From NCBI GenBank assembly GCA_946410595.1, contig CAMKAU010000011.1, forward strand, positions 1 to 37,207: DNA of 37,207 nucleotides, written 5' to 3'. Positions 1 to 8,905 of this stretch are shown piece by piece. Numbering within the stretch: position 1 is the first letter of the stretch; each line of letters begins with the position of its first letter. Source of the DNA: an uncultured Clostridia bacterium (GTDB lineage: Bacteria > Bacillota > Clostridia > Oscillospirales > CAG-272). The position numbers and the translations under genes are program-made. The notes under the pieces were generated by a model, which saw only the letters and a program-made list of their open reading frames with translations, was not told the DNA's origin and did no database searches.

Positions 1-957
1 ATGGAGAGAAAAATCGATCGACCCCTCCGCCGCGCGGCGCTCCAGTCCTTCTTCCGTCAAACGGCGGAGCATCCCGGCGGGCGTTTCTTCCCCGGTATCA
101 AAGGTGGGGAGCTTCAGCTTTCCGAACTCAAACCGGTAGGAACAGGCGTCCGCGATCCGGCGGGTGTTTTCCAGCGCCTCGGGATGCGAGGGAAACGCCA
201 AGGCCATATCGTCCCCGGTCTTGAACCAGAACTCGTCCGTCTCAAAGCCGAGAGGGCTCCCCTCGGCGACGAGACTGTTCGTCTGGATGCAGGTGAGGAC
301 CTTCTGCGTATAGGCGTCTTCTTTTTTCAGATAATGAACGTCGTTGGTACAAACGACGGGAATGCCCGTTTTTTCGGCGATCGCAAAGATCCCCTGATTG
401 ACCGCGGCCTGTTCGGGAATGCGGTGGTCCTGGACCTCGAGATAGAAGTTCTCTTCCCCGAAGACGCGCCGCAGATAGAGCGCGTAGCGTTCCGCCTCCT
501 CAAAGTTGCCCGCCGCGATCTGCCGCGGGATATAACCGGCAAGACAAGCGGAAAGCGCGATCAGCCCGCCCGCGTGCCGCTCGAGCATCGCGTTGTCGGT
601 CCGGGGCTTGACGTAAAAGCCGCTCACATACGCGTCGGAGACGATCTTGCAGAGATTGCGGTAGCCCTCCTCGTTTTTGGCAAGGAGGATCAGGTGATTT
701 CCGGAGGAATCCTTCTTCCCTTCTTTTTTCAGGCGGGAATCGGGCGCCACGTAGACCTCGGCGCCGATGATCGCCTTCACTCCCTCCGCTTCGCAGGCGC
801 GGAAAAAGTCCACCGCGCCGAAAAGCGAGCCGTGATCGGTGATCGCGACCGCCCTCTGACCGGCTTCCTTCGCCGCTTTCGGGATCTCTTTGATCCGGCA
901 GGCGCCGTCAAGCAAACTGTATTCGCTGTGCAGATGCAGATGGACAAAATCCCGCAT
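1..957 (-). CDS. dnaE: DNA polymerase III alpha subunit (DnaE type), N-terminal part, runs off the window
   Basis: The 319 visible codons encode the N-terminal PHP domain of replicative DNA polymerase III alpha, the catalytic polymerase of the replisome. The protein opens MRDFVHLHLHSEYSLLDG, the characteristic PHP start with the HLHSxYSLLDG metal-binding motif. It then shows AVAITDHGSLFGAV, IGAEVYV, LLAKNEEGYRNL and TNDVHYL, all typical of DnaE. The start codon is ATG at 957, with AGGAGG about 7 nt upstream. The polymerase core lies beyond position 1. There is no N-terminal OB-fold or exonuclease insertion, so this is DnaE-type rather than PolC. It follows whiA by 20 bp and is probably the last visible gene of the nusB operon. 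The plus-strand frame open across this region is its antisense shadow. Confidence 0.95.
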   Translation of the reverse strand, partial: MRDFVHLHLHSEYSLLDGACRIKEIPKAAKEAGQRAVAITDHGSLFGAVDFFRACEAEGVKAIIGAEVYVAPDSRLKKEGKKDSSGNHLILLAKNEEGYRNLCKIVSDAYVSGFYVKPRTDNAMLERHAGGLIALSACLAGYIPRQIAAGNFEEAERYALYLRRVFGEENFYLEVQDHRIPEQAAVNQGIFAIAEKTGIPVVCTNDVHYLKKEDAYTQKVLTCIQTNSLVAEGSPLGFETDEFWFKTGDDMALAFPSHPEALENTRRIADACSYRFEFGKLKLPTFDTGEETPAGMLRRLTEEGLERRAAEGSIDFSLH

Positions 958-977
958 AGGCGCCTCCTTTTCCCGTT

Positions 978-1871
978 TTACTTCTCTTCCGTTTGCCGCG
1001 TTTCGCCGGCAAACGCCATGATCTTTTCCAGCCGGTGATACATCCCGGATTTGGATACCGGCGGGTTAAAGAGCATCCCCAGCCGCTCGAGAGAGAGCGA
1101 GGGGTTTTCCATCCGCGCCTTCGCCGTTTCCTGCAGCTCGGGCGGCAGATGGGAGAGCATGCCCTCCTCGGCGAGCCGACGGATCGTATTGGTCTGGTTT
1201 TGCGCGGCGTCGACCGTTTTCCGGATGTTGCTTGTGATAAAATTGGACGCTCGGTTCGCGTCGTTGCGGGCGTCTTTTTCGATCCCCGCGTTCAGGTATT
1301 CAAAATAACAGAGCTTTGCTCCGAGGATCGCGATCGCGTCCTCGATCGACTGCCGCTTTTTCAGATAGAGATAATGGCGTCCGCGGCGCTTCCCGGCAAA
1401 AAGCCCGATCCCGGCGGACAGAGCCGCCGTTTTGGCGGCAAGACACCGCTCGAAGTTCGGCGCCGCGATCTGGAAATAATTGCTCTCGGTCGGGGCGTTG
1501 ATCCCCCCTCCGGCCAAAAACATCCCCCGGACGGCGGCCACGGCGCACTCGGGGCAGCGGAGGGCGGATTGCAGCGTCTCCGGCGAGGCAAGAAAACGGG
1601 CCGCCGCGCGGGAGGAAAAAGAGAGAGCAACGGTCGCTCCCGCCCGTTTTTTCTTTTGCGGCTCGCGGGTAAACTGCTCGCGGAAAAGTTTTTCGGCAAG
1701 CGGGGCGACTTCCTCCCGCAGAGAAAGGGAAACCGTCTCCCCGTCAAGGGAGGCGCCGGAGAGAAGAAGTCCGAACGTTTCCGCCCTGCGGCAGCATTGT
1801 TTTTTGACCTCGAGCTCGCACAGCTCCTCTTTCAAGCGGACGGAAAACGGCGCGCGTTCTTCCTTATCCAA
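978..1871 (-). CDS. whiA: WhiA-family DNA-binding protein
   Basis: WhiA is a DNA-binding protein related to LAGLIDADG endonucleases but without nuclease activity. It is found in most Gram-positive bacteria and is linked to sporulation in Streptomyces and to cell division and chromosome segregation in Bacillus. This 297-residue protein has the N-terminal FSVRLKEELCEL and the RGMFLAGGGINAP segment of the LAGLIDADG-like domain. It also has the C-terminal helix-turn-helix motifs ASNFITSNIRKTVDAAQNQ and SLERLGMLFNPPVSKSGMYHRL. The start is TTG at 1871; a GAGGTGG ribosome site lies 6 nt upstream and no ATG fits the family N-terminus. It overlaps the end of murB by 8 bp, so the two are probably translationally coupled. 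In many Clostridia rapZ and yvcK sit between murB and whiA; here they are absent. Confidence 0.93.
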   Translation of the reverse strand: MDKEERAPFSVRLKEELCELEVKKQCCRRAETFGLLLSGASLDGETVSLSLREEVAPLAEKLFREQFTREPQKKKRAGATVALSFSSRAAARFLASPETLQSALRCPECAVAAVRGMFLAGGGINAPTESNYFQIAAPNFERCLAAKTAALSAGIGLFAGKRRGRHYLYLKKRQSIEDAIAILGAKLCYFEYLNAGIEKDARNDANRASNFITSNIRKTVDAAQNQTNTIRRLAEEGMLSHLPPELQETAKARMENPSLSLERLGMLFNPPVSKSGMYHRLEKIMAFAGETRQTEEK

Positions 1872-2781
1872 GAAACTCCACCTCTCTGTGTATCTCCACG
1901 CCGTACCGTTTTTTCAGCGTCAGACGGACGATCTCGGAGAGTTCGTAGATGTCGTACGCACTCGCGCGTCCCCGGTTGATGAGAAAACCGGCGTGCTTTT
2001 CGCTGATCTGCGCGTCCCCGACCGAAAAGCCCTTCAGCCCCGCTTCGTCGATCATCTGCGCGGTAAAATGTCCTTCGCACCGCTTGAAAAAGCTGCCGGC
2101 GCTCGGATATTCGAGCGGCTGCTTTTCCTTGCGCGCCTCCCGGTTTTTCTTCATCACGGCGGCGATCTCCTCCCGGTCCCCGCAAACAAGGCGGAGCGTG
2201 CAGGAAAGGATGATCAGGTCTTTTTCCTCCATAAAGATACTGTGGCGGTAAGCGTACCGGCACGCGGACGCGGGCAGCTCGCGGACAGATCCGTCCCGCA
2301 TATCAAGGCAGGTAACGCTCTCCAAAACGGCCGCCATCTCGCCGCCGTACGCCCCCGCGTTCATATAGCAGGCGCCCCCGACGGTGCCGGGGATCCCGGA
2401 GGCAAACGCAAGGCCGGAGAGCCCCGCCTCGCAAACGGCGCCGGCAAGAGCGGAGAGCATCACGCCCGCGTCCGCCTTTACCTCCGTCCCCGAGATGCGG
2501 ATCTCGCGTACCTCCTCCGTCCGTACCGCGACGCCGGAAAAGCCGCTGTCGCAAACGACGAGATTGGAGCCGTGGCCGAGTACGGCGCGGCGTACGGGAA
2601 AACGACGCAAGAGGCGCAAAGCGGAAACGAGCGCGTCCCGGTTTTTCGGCAGGACGCAGAGAGCGGCGTTTCCTCCCGCCTTCATGGTGGTTTTTTCCCC
2701 GAGGGGGTAGTCCTCGATCACGTCCGCCGACGGGATCTCCCGCCGGCAGACGGAGGCAAACTCTCTGATCAATTCTGTCAT
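1864..2781 (-). CDS. murB: UDP-N-acetylenolpyruvoylglucosamine reductase
   Basis: MurB reduces UDP-GlcNAc-enolpyruvate to UDP-MurNAc with NADPH and FAD, the second committed step of peptidoglycan precursor synthesis in the cytoplasm. The 305-residue protein shows the FAD-binding features KTTMKAGG, GHGSNLVV and GLAFASGIPGTVGGACYMNAGAYGGE. It also has the type II MurB signature YPSAGSFFKR, whose Ser is the proton-donating residue of the family, followed by QMIDEAGLKG and HAGFLIN. Length and order match short type II (Bacillus-like) enzymes. The start is ATG at 2781 with AAGGAT upstream. It lies 13 bp after recN and overlaps whiA by 8 bp. Confidence 0.96.
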   Translation of the reverse strand: MTELIREFASVCRREIPSADVIEDYPLGEKTTMKAGGNAALCVLPKNRDALVSALRLLRRFPVRRAVLGHGSNLVVCDSGFSGVAVRTEEVREIRISGTEVKADAGVMLSALAGAVCEAGLSGLAFASGIPGTVGGACYMNAGAYGGEMAAVLESVTCLDMRDGSVRELPASACRYAYRHSIFMEEKDLIILSCTLRLVCGDREEIAAVMKKNREARKEKQPLEYPSAGSFFKRCEGHFTAQMIDEAGLKGFSVGDAQISEKHAGFLINRGRASAYDIYELSEIVRLTLKKRYGVEIHREVEFLG

Positions 2782-2794
2782 CTTATTCCGATCC

Positions 2795-4489
2795 TTATTC
2801 CAGTCCGGTCTCTTCGCTTATCAGATCCTTTGCGGCTCTGCGCTGCGCGTCCGTGATAGAAATACCGCCGAGGATCCGGGCGAGTTCGTCGATCCTCTCG
2901 AGGCGGTCGAGCTCTCTGACGTGCGATTCGTACTGACCGTCTTTTAAAAGTTTAAGCACCTTGACGTGGGTTTGTGCAAGCGAGGCGATCTGCGCGGAGT
3001 GCGTTACGCAGAAAACCTGCGCGCTGCCCGCGGTCTCCTTCAGCTTGATCCCGATCTTACGCGCCGTCCGGCCGGAAACGCCGGCGTCCACCTCGTCGTA
3101 GATGATCGTGGGGACCGCGTCCGCTTCGCAGAAGACCGACTTTGCCGCCAGCATAATGCGGGACAGCTCGCCGCCGGACGCGATCTTCGAGAGCGGCTTC
3201 GGTACTTCCCCCTCCCCTCCGGCAAGGAGAAAGGAGATCTCGTCCGCTCCGTTCTGAGTATAGAGCGTTTTCCCGTCCTCCGTCCGTTTGGGGGAAACGG
3301 AAACGAGAAACCGCACGTTCGACATATCGAGAAAATCAAGCTGCGAGCCGATCCCGGCGGAAAGGGCGAGCGCCGCTTTTTCTCTTACCCCGGTCAGCTC
3401 CGCCGCCGCTTTTTCCAGTTCCCGGTAAGCGGCCGAGAGCGCCTTTTCCCGCTCCTCCGTTTCGCCCTCCGCGTTGTCAAGAAGCGCCAGACGGGCTTTT
3501 GTTTCCTCAAGCAGGCGCAAAAGCTGCGGGACGTCGGCGCGGTATTTCTTTTTCAGTCTTTCGATCCGGTCAAGGCGGCTTTCCAGGGCGGTCAGCAGTT
3601 CGGTGGGATTGCCGGAGGGCGCGCCGGAGATGCGTACCGCCGTTTCGGAAATATCCTCTAACTCATATTTGATCGTATCGAGCCGTTCGGCAAGAGCGGC
3701 GTATTCGGGGGAAACGTCTGAGAGTCCGCGGAGAGCGGAAGCGGACCGATCCACCACGTAAACCGCGTTCACCTTTTCCCCGCCCGTGAGCGCGCGATGC
3801 ACGAACGAGGTCTGCTTTTCGATGCGCTCGGCATTTTGGAGGAGGGTCCGTTCGGCAAGGAGTTTTTCCTCCTCGCCCTCCTTCAGCTTTGCGGAGGAGA
3901 GATCGTTTGCGCGGAAGGAGAGCATCTCCCGCTCCTCGTCCGCCCGCGCCGTGTCGCGTTTGAGATCGGCGATCGCGCGCTCCGCTTCTTTGTACCGTTC
4001 AAAGGCGAGACGGTACGCTTCTTTTTCCTTTTCGTTCTTTGCGTAGCGGTCGAGCATTTCCGCCTGCGCGGCTTCCTCTGTAAGCGTCCAGTTATCCTGC
4101 TGACCGTGAATGTTGATGAGAGAGGCGACCGCTTCCCTGTAGACGGAAAGGGGGACCTGCCTGCCGTTGATCCGGCAGACGGAGCGCCCGTCGGAGGAGA
4201 GCGAACGGGAGAACATCGCCTCGTCCTCCTCCGGCGCGATCCCGTTTTCGGCAAGGACGGCGCGGCAGGCGGAGGAAAGACCGGCGAAATACCCGGAAAC
4301 GAGCGCGGACTCCGCCCCCGTCCGGATCATATTCCGGTCCGCCCGCGATCCGCAGAGCAGACCGATCCCGTCGATCAGGATGGATTTCCCCGCGCCGGTC
4401 TCTCCCGTGAGAACGGTAAACCCCCCGTGAAAATCCATTTCTATTCTTTTGATGACCGCAAGGTTTTCGATATGCAGAGAAGCGAGCAT
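2795..4489 (-). CDS. recN: DNA repair protein RecN
   Basis: RecN is an SMC-like ATPase acting early in double-strand-break repair and recombination. The 564-residue protein has the N-terminal half ATPase with Walker A GETGAGKS at residues 29-36. A long charged coiled-coil middle follows (roughly 150-370). The C-terminal half ATPase has the ABC signature SGGELSRIMLA, Walker B TIIYDEVDAGVSG and the VTHSAQIA switch region. Length is normal for the family. The start is ATG at 4489 with a GAAGGGCG-like ribosome site. It follows argR by 23 bp, the conserved argR-recN order of Bacillota. The usual downstream spoIVB-spo0A pair is replaced by murB-whiA. Confidence 0.96.
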   Translation of the reverse strand: MLASLHIENLAVIKRIEMDFHGGFTVLTGETGAGKSILIDGIGLLCGSRADRNMIRTGAESALVSGYFAGLSSACRAVLAENGIAPEEDEAMFSRSLSSDGRSVCRINGRQVPLSVYREAVASLINIHGQQDNWTLTEEAAQAEMLDRYAKNEKEKEAYRLAFERYKEAERAIADLKRDTARADEEREMLSFRANDLSSAKLKEGEEEKLLAERTLLQNAERIEKQTSFVHRALTGGEKVNAVYVVDRSASALRGLSDVSPEYAALAERLDTIKYELEDISETAVRISGAPSGNPTELLTALESRLDRIERLKKKYRADVPQLLRLLEETKARLALLDNAEGETEEREKALSAAYRELEKAAAELTGVREKAALALSAGIGSQLDFLDMSNVRFLVSVSPKRTEDGKTLYTQNGADEISFLLAGGEGEVPKPLSKIASGGELSRIMLAAKSVFCEADAVPTIIYDEVDAGVSGRTARKIGIKLKETAGSAQVFCVTHSAQIASLAQTHVKVLKLLKDGQYESHVRELDRLERIDELARILGGISITDAQRRAAKDLISEETGLE

Positions 4490-4512
4490 AACGCGCCCTT
4501 CTTTCCTTTTCG

Positions 4513-4968
4513 TCAGCCGAGGCTGCGGATGCGCCCGCGCAGCTGCGGGCCGAGCGTTTCCGCGGCGTTCACCGTACGCATGACCACGATGATCGCGTCG
4601 TCCCCCGCCACGCAGCCGAGGATCTGCTGATCGTCGATCCCGTCGATCGCAGCGGCGATCGCCTGCGCCATACCGGGAAAGGTCTTGATGATGATCTGGT
4701 TCATCGCCCAGTCCACCTTGACGATGGATTCCGAGAGCGCGTTACGGAACTTTTTGTTTCCGCCCTCGTGATTCTGGGGAACGACGTATTTATACCCGCC
4801 TTTTCCGGTCGATACCTTTGTGATCTTCAGCTCCCGGATATCGCGGCTGATGGTGGCCTGCGTTACGTCGAAGCCGAGCTCGCGGAGCCGGGTGATCAGC
4901 TCTTCCTGCGTTTCGATATCGTACCGCTCCACCATTTCAAGGATCTTATCCTGGCGTTTGTTTTTCAT
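4513..4968 (-). CDS. argR: Arginine repressor ArgR/AhrC
   Basis: ArgR is a hexameric, arginine-responsive transcription factor that represses arginine biosynthesis and, in Bacillus, activates catabolism. The 151-residue protein has an N-terminal winged helix with the recognition region VTQATISRDIRELKI (about residues 35-49). The C-terminal oligomerisation and arginine-binding domain carries GCVAGDDAIIVV, the counterpart of the family's GTIAGDDT motif with its key Asp pair. The ribosome site AAGGAG precedes the ATG at 4968. It sits 10 bp after nadK and upstream of recN, as in other Bacillota. The ARG-box-like sequence in the operon promoter at 10300-10317 suggests it may control its own operon; that is inference. 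Confidence 0.96.
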   Translation of the reverse strand: MKNKRQDKILEMVERYDIETQEELITRLRELGFDVTQATISRDIRELKITKVSTGKGGYKYVVPQNHEGGNKKFRNALSESIVKVDWAMNQIIIKTFPGMAQAIAAAIDGIDDQQILGCVAGDDAIIVVMRTVNAAETLGPQLRGRIRSLG

Positions 4969-4978
4969 CTTGGCTCCT

Positions 4979-5842
4979 TCAGTTGATCTTCCGTTTGAGA
5001 ACGGAGAAAAAGCGGTTGTCCTTCAGTTTGATCATCTTTGCGGCGCAGGGGGAAACGCGGCACTCGACGGAGGCGCCCCGCGGCACCGGGACGGAGATCC
5101 GCCCGTCCACCGTCAAAAGAACGCTCTCCTCCCGCTCGCTGCAGTTTTTCACCGTCATCACCGAGTCCCCAGCAAACACGAGCGGCGTTGCCGCGGGAGA
5201 AACGGGGCAGATCGGAACGACGGAAAGACAGCTTAAGAGCGGATCAAGCACCGGGCCGCCCGCCGACATGGAGTAGGCGGTGGAGCCGGTCGGAGTGGAG
5301 AGGATCAGCCCGTCGCAGCGGTAAAGGGAAACCTCCCGGCCGTCGCAGGCAAGACAAAGATCCAGCACCCGGCGTCCGGAGCCGCAGGAGATCACCGCGT
5401 CGTTGAGCGCGGCCTCGCAGGCGGAAACCCGCCGTCCGTTTTCCGTTACAAAAACGGAAAGGGTCATCCGTTCTTCGATCTCGTAGTCGCCGGACGAGAG
5501 GCGGTCGAGCGATCGGTATTCCTCGGGCTCGAGCTCGGTCATAAAGCCGAGCCGGCCGAGATTGATCCCCAGCATGGGGCAACCCGCCGGAACGGTATAA
5601 CGGGCGGCGCGCAGGATCGTGCCGTCTCCGCCGAGCAGCACGGCGCAGTCGGCGCCGCGGTAGAGGGCGTCCGGCTCGCGATAGCCCTCAAAGGCGGCGT
5701 TCTCGCCCGCGTACTCCTCCGGGACCCGCACGGAAAAGCCGCGCTCGAGGAGGTAAGCCCCCACCTGACGGAAGGTCGCAAGCCCGGCGTCCTTGACGGG
5801 ATTGGTATTCAAGGCAACGGTTCGGATCGGTTTTTCTTTCAT
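4979..5842 (-). CDS. nadK: NAD kinase (ATP-NAD kinase)
   Basis: NadK phosphorylates NAD+ to NADP+ and sets the cytoplasmic NADP pool. The 287-residue protein contains the diagnostic GGDGT motif at residues 71-75, with LGINLGRLGFMTEL following. The second signature is DGLILSTPTGSTAYSMSAGGP in the beta-sandwich domain. The usual NE motif appears as ND in EAALNDAVIS, a conservative change. The start is ATG at 5842 with AAAGGGCG upstream. It lies between tlyA (9 bp gap) and argR (10 bp gap), the conserved clostridial order. Confidence 0.95.
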   Translation of the reverse strand: MKEKPIRTVALNTNPVKDAGLATFRQVGAYLLERGFSVRVPEEYAGENAAFEGYREPDALYRGADCAVLLGGDGTILRAARYTVPAGCPMLGINLGRLGFMTELEPEEYRSLDRLSSGDYEIEERMTLSVFVTENGRRVSACEAALNDAVISCGSGRRVLDLCLACDGREVSLYRCDGLILSTPTGSTAYSMSAGGPVLDPLLSCLSVVPICPVSPAATPLVFAGDSVMTVKNCSEREESVLLTVDGRISVPVPRGASVECRVSPCAAKMIKLKDNRFFSVLKRKIN

Positions 5843-5851
5843 ATCGCCCTT

Positions 5852-6634
5852 TCATCGGTCGCGGGCAAGGTCTTTCAGCCCGTCCCGCCGGAAAGCGGGT
5901 CTGCCGCCTTCCCGTGTTTTTTCAAGACAACATAGATATTCCACGTTCCCGTCTCCCCCTTTGATCGGAGAAACGGAAAACGCAACCGGCGTAAGTCCGA
6001 CGCCGGGGAGAAAGTCGTAGACCCGCTCCAGCGCCTTTACGCGTTTTTCGGCGCCGCGGACCACGCCTTTGGAAACAGACTTTGCGTCCAGCTCAAACTG
6101 CGGCTTGATCAGCGCCACGATCCTGCCCTTTTCCCCGAGCAGCGGGGGGATCGCCGGCAGTACGTAAGTAAGCGAGATAAAGGAAAGATCCATCACGGCG
6201 AGATCATATCCGTCTCCCGCGTCCTCGCGCGTCATATAGCGGGCGTTGAGCCCTTCGATCGACAAAACGCGCGGATCGGCGCGGAGGGAGGGCGCAAGCT
6301 GCCCGCGTCCGCAGTCCACAGCGGTAACGGACGCCGCGCCTTTTTTGAGCAGGCAGTCGGTAAAGCCGCCGGTCGAAGCGCCGACGTCGAGGCAGCGCAT
6401 CCCGGCGGGTTCAATGCCAAAGTCGGAAAGAGCGGCAAGCAGCTTTACCCCGCCGCGACCGACGAAACTCTCAGTCAGCCGTACGATCGAAAAAACGGTG
6501 TCTTCCGGCAGATCGGCGGAGGGCTTTTTGACCGGCTTGCCGCCGGCGTAAACGCAGCCGTCCCGGATCATCTGCTGCGCTTTGGAGCGGCTTTCCGCAA
6601 GGCCGGAACCGTAAAGCAGAGCGTCGGCCCGCAT
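5852..6634 (-). CDS. tlyA: TlyA-family rRNA (cytidine-2'-O)-methyltransferase
   Basis: The family 2'-O-methylates cytidines in 16S and 23S rRNA in mycobacteria; Bacillota homologues (YqxC) were once called hemolysin A. The roughly 260-residue protein begins with an S4-type RNA-binding domain (RADALLYGSGLAESRSKAQQMI). A Rossmann methyltransferase fold follows, with SAM motif LDVGASTGGFTDCLL, then VDCGRGQLA, DLAVMDLSFISL and the conserved catalytic-type lysine in ALIKPQFE. I chose ATG at 6634 because it matches the family N-terminus and sits one base past the ispA stop. A TTG 33 bp further upstream would add a non-conserved stretch inside ispA. The usual neighbour dxs is missing between ispA and tlyA. 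Confidence 0.92.
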   Translation of the reverse strand: MRADALLYGSGLAESRSKAQQMIRDGCVYAGGKPVKKPSADLPEDTVFSIVRLTESFVGRGGVKLLAALSDFGIEPAGMRCLDVGASTGGFTDCLLKKGAASVTAVDCGRGQLAPSLRADPRVLSIEGLNARYMTREDAGDGYDLAVMDLSFISLTYVLPAIPPLLGEKGRIVALIKPQFELDAKSVSKGVVRGAEKRVKALERVYDFLPGVGLTPVAFSVSPIKGGDGNVEYLCCLEKTREGGRPAFRRDGLKDLARDR

Positions 6635-6635
6635 C

Positions 6636-7496
6636 TCAGCAGGTCCTAACAAGGAGCCGGTCCGCAAAGGAGAGAAGGATCTCCGTCCCGGGATACTTGC
6701 GGATCGCGTCCTTCCCTTTTTCCGTCAGCTCCGATGCGTAGGCGCGCGCCTCGTCCGGCGTCATAAATGAGAGAAAGGTCGCGAGATCCCGCGCCCGGTC
6801 GCTGCCCGTTTCGCCCGCGTCAAGCAGATCGTCCGTAACCTGGAAGGCGAGCCCGATCGCTTCCGCGTACGCGGCAAAATCCCGCGCTGTTTCGGCGGAT
6901 GCGCGCGCGGCGAGAGCGCCGAGTTCGGCGGCCGCCGCGATCAGCCGCCCCGTTTTGAGGCGTTGAAGCGTTTTCAGTTCGTCAAGCGAGATCCGCCGGC
7001 CCTCGGAGAGAAGATCCAGCGTCTGCCCGGAGGCGATTCCCTGCCATCCGCCCGCCTCGGAAAGGACGGAGACGGCCGCGGCGGCGTTTTCCTCGTCGCT
7101 TGCCGCCGCCCGGAAAGCGAGCGCGATCAGCGCGTCTCCCGCCATCAGGGCGATCGCGGGACCGAACTGTTTGTGGCAGGAGGGTTTTCCCCTGCGGATC
7201 TCGTCGTTATCCATCTCCGGCATATCGTCGTGCACGAGAGAGGAAGCGTGAAGCAGCTCGAGCGCGCAAGCGTAATCCGTCGCGTCCGTCCCGGGCGAGA
7301 GAACGCGCGCGATCTCCAGACAAAGGAAGGCGCGTACCCGTTTTCCTCCGCCGAGGACGGCCCAGCGCATCGCCTCGCCGAGGAGGGGGGCGTGGGTCCC
7401 GGCGTCGGCAAGCCAGCGCCCGGCAAGGGCGGCTTCGACCGCGTCGGCGTCCTCCCGGATCCGGCGGGTCAGGCCGTTTTGTTCAATCGGTTTCAT
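6636..7496 (-). CDS. ispA: Polyprenyl (farnesyl/geranylgeranyl) diphosphate synthase
   Basis: This is a short-chain trans-prenyltransferase that condenses isopentenyl diphosphate with allylic diphosphates to give C15 or C20 chains. It feeds undecaprenyl phosphate and quinone synthesis. The 286-residue protein has the first aspartate-rich motif as DDMPEMDNDEIRRGKPSCHK and the second as DDLLD. GGGKRVRAFL and ALELLHASSLVHDD are also typical. Product chain length cannot be fixed from sequence alone. Its start overlaps xseB by 14 bp, and its stop is one base before the tlyA ATG, so translational coupling is likely. Confidence 0.93.
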   Translation of the reverse strand: MKPIEQNGLTRRIREDADAVEAALAGRWLADAGTHAPLLGEAMRWAVLGGGKRVRAFLCLEIARVLSPGTDATDYACALELLHASSLVHDDMPEMDNDEIRRGKPSCHKQFGPAIALMAGDALIALAFRAAASDEENAAAAVSVLSEAGGWQGIASGQTLDLLSEGRRISLDELKTLQRLKTGRLIAAAAELGALAARASAETARDFAAYAEAIGLAFQVTDDLLDAGETGSDRARDLATFLSFMTPDEARAYASELTEKGKDAIRKYPGTEILLSFADRLLVRTC

Positions 7497-7683
7497 CGGC
7501 GGAGAGATCCTTGATCTTTTTTTCGGCGGCGGTCAGCTCGTCGCTGCATTGGCGCGCGAGCGAGATCCCCTCCTCAAAGAGCGCGAGAGAGTCGGAGAGC
7601 GGCGCGTTCCCGGTCTCCAGCTGTCTGACGACTTCTTCCAGCCGTTTCATCGCGTCTTCAAACGACAGTTTCGTTTCCGGCAT
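7483..7683 (-). CDS. xseB: Exodeoxyribonuclease VII small subunit
   Basis: XseB is the small helical subunit that coats the elongated XseA nuclease; together they degrade single-stranded DNA into short oligonucleotides. The predicted protein is 66 residues and contains the family signature SFEDAMKRLEEVVRQLETGNAPLSDSLALFEEGISL, interrupted here only by line of reading. I chose ATG at 7683 (MPETKLSF); the longer frame starting at 7773 adds a basic stretch that is only xseA read in another frame. It overlaps the end of xseA by 26 bp and the start of ispA by 14 bp. Confidence 0.93.
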   Translation of the reverse strand: MPETKLSFEDAMKRLEEVVRQLETGNAPLSDSLALFEEGISLARQCSDELTAAEKKIKDLSADETD

Positions 7684-8905
7684 TTCGGTTTTCCTCCAGG
7701 ATTTTGATTTCTTCGGCTTTCGCCTTGACGGTCCCGTCGCAAAAACGCAGCAAAAGCGTTTCACCGGGGACAACGTCCTTTGCCCGCATCACCGTTTTTC
7801 CCTTGTCGTCCGCGGCAAAGGAATAGCCGCGGGAGAGGACGGAGAGCGGGTCGAGTGCCGCGAGAGAGGCGGAAAGCTCGGAAAAGCGGGTCGCCTTTCC
7901 GTTCTGGATCCGGCGGATCGCCTCCCGGAGCGTTTGCTCGCGGTGGGCGAGATCGGCCCGGCGCGCCTCGATCGGAGCGGTGGGACTGGTTAAAACGGGG
8001 CGGCCGGCAAGCGAGTCGAGCCATTGGCGGCGGTCCGCCAGTTTACTTTCCAGAGAGCAAAAGAGCCGGCTCCGCTCGGACGCGATCTGCCGCATAAGCG
8101 TCTGCGCGTCCGGAACGGCAAGCTCCGCCGCGGCGGAGGGCGTCGGCGCTCGGCAGTCGGCGGCAAAATCCGCAAGGGTAAAGTCGGTTTCATGCCCAAC
8201 GCAGCTGATCACGGGGATCCGGCTGCCGGCGATATCGCGGCAAAGGGCCTCGTCGTTGAACGCCCAGAGATCCTCCGCCGAGCCGCCGCCGCGTCCGATC
8301 AGGATCACCTCGACCTCCCCCTCCTCCTGCATCCGGCGGAGGGCGGCCCGCAGCTCTCCCGGGGCCTCCGCGCCCTGGACCGAGGCGGCGCAGAAGACGA
8401 TCTGCACCGAGGGACAGCGGCGTTTGAGAATGGAAATCATATCGCGCACGGCGGCGCCCGTCCGGGAGGTGATCACTCCCACCGCTTTCGGAAAAGCGGG
8501 GAGCGAGCGTTTGCGCGCGGGATCGAACAGACCTTCGTCCGTCAGTTTTTTCTTGAGTTTTTCGTACTGCTCCCACAACGCGCCGGCGCCCGAGCGGACG
8601 ACGCGGAAGCAGTAAAGCTGATAGGAGCCGTCGCGCGGATAAACGGAGATCCTGCCGTACGCGCGGACGGCGTCGCCGTCTTTGGGGTCGAAGGAGAGCG
8701 TTTCGGCGGAGGAGCGGAACATCACGCAGCGCAGCTGCCCTTCCGCGTCTTTGAGCGAAAAATAGAGATGCCCGGAGGGGTACTGCCGTTTGAAGTTAGA
8801 GATCTCCCCCTCCACGGCGACCGAGGAGAGAACGGGGTCCCCGTCCATCAGGTCTTTGAGATAGCGATTAACCTGTGATACGGTAAGCGCGGCTTCAAGC
8901 TCCAT
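7658..8905 (-). CDS. xseA: Exodeoxyribonuclease VII large subunit
   Basis: XseA is the catalytic subunit of exonuclease VII. The 415-residue protein has an N-terminal OB-fold (TVSQVNRYLKDLM to GRISVYPRDGSYQLY), then the catalytic domain with ITSRTGAAVRDMI, LIGRGGGSAEDLWAFNDE, SCVGHETDFTLADFAADCRAPTPSAAAE. A helical arm and short C-terminal tail (LSRGYSFAADDKG) follow. It is slightly shorter than the E. coli and B. subtilis proteins but has all core motifs. I chose ATG at 8905, which matches the family start; the frame is open further upstream but that part lies inside the TsaD-like gene. It overlaps that gene by 11 bp. Confidence 0.95.
   Translation of the reverse strand: MELEAALTVSQVNRYLKDLMDGDPVLSSVAVEGEISNFKRQYPSGHLYFSLKDAEGQLRCVMFRSSAETLSFDPKDGDAVRAYGRISVYPRDGSYQLYCFRVVRSGAGALWEQYEKLKKKLTDEGLFDPARKRSLPAFPKAVGVITSRTGAAVRDMISILKRRCPSVQIVFCAASVQGAEAPGELRAALRRMQEEGEVEVILIGRGGGSAEDLWAFNDEALCRDIAGSRIPVISCVGHETDFTLADFAADCRAPTPSAAAELAVPDAQTLMRQIASERSRLFCSLESKLADRRQWLDSLAGRPVLTSPTAPIEARRADLAHREQTLREAIRRIQNGKATRFSELSASLAALDPLSVLSRGYSFAADDKGKTVMRAKDVVPGETLLLRFCDGTVKAKAEEIKILEENRNAGNETVV

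Noticed and set aside
1..1038. Long plus-strand open frame over the dnaE and whiA region
   Set aside because: The minus strand encodes an unmistakable DnaE PHP domain; the plus frame is Arg/Gly-rich antisense translation with no family resemblance.
7483..7773. Longer XseB with an N-terminal extension of about 30 residues
   Set aside because: The extra part is the xseA coding region read in another frame and does not match the family; ATG at 7683 gives the normal length.
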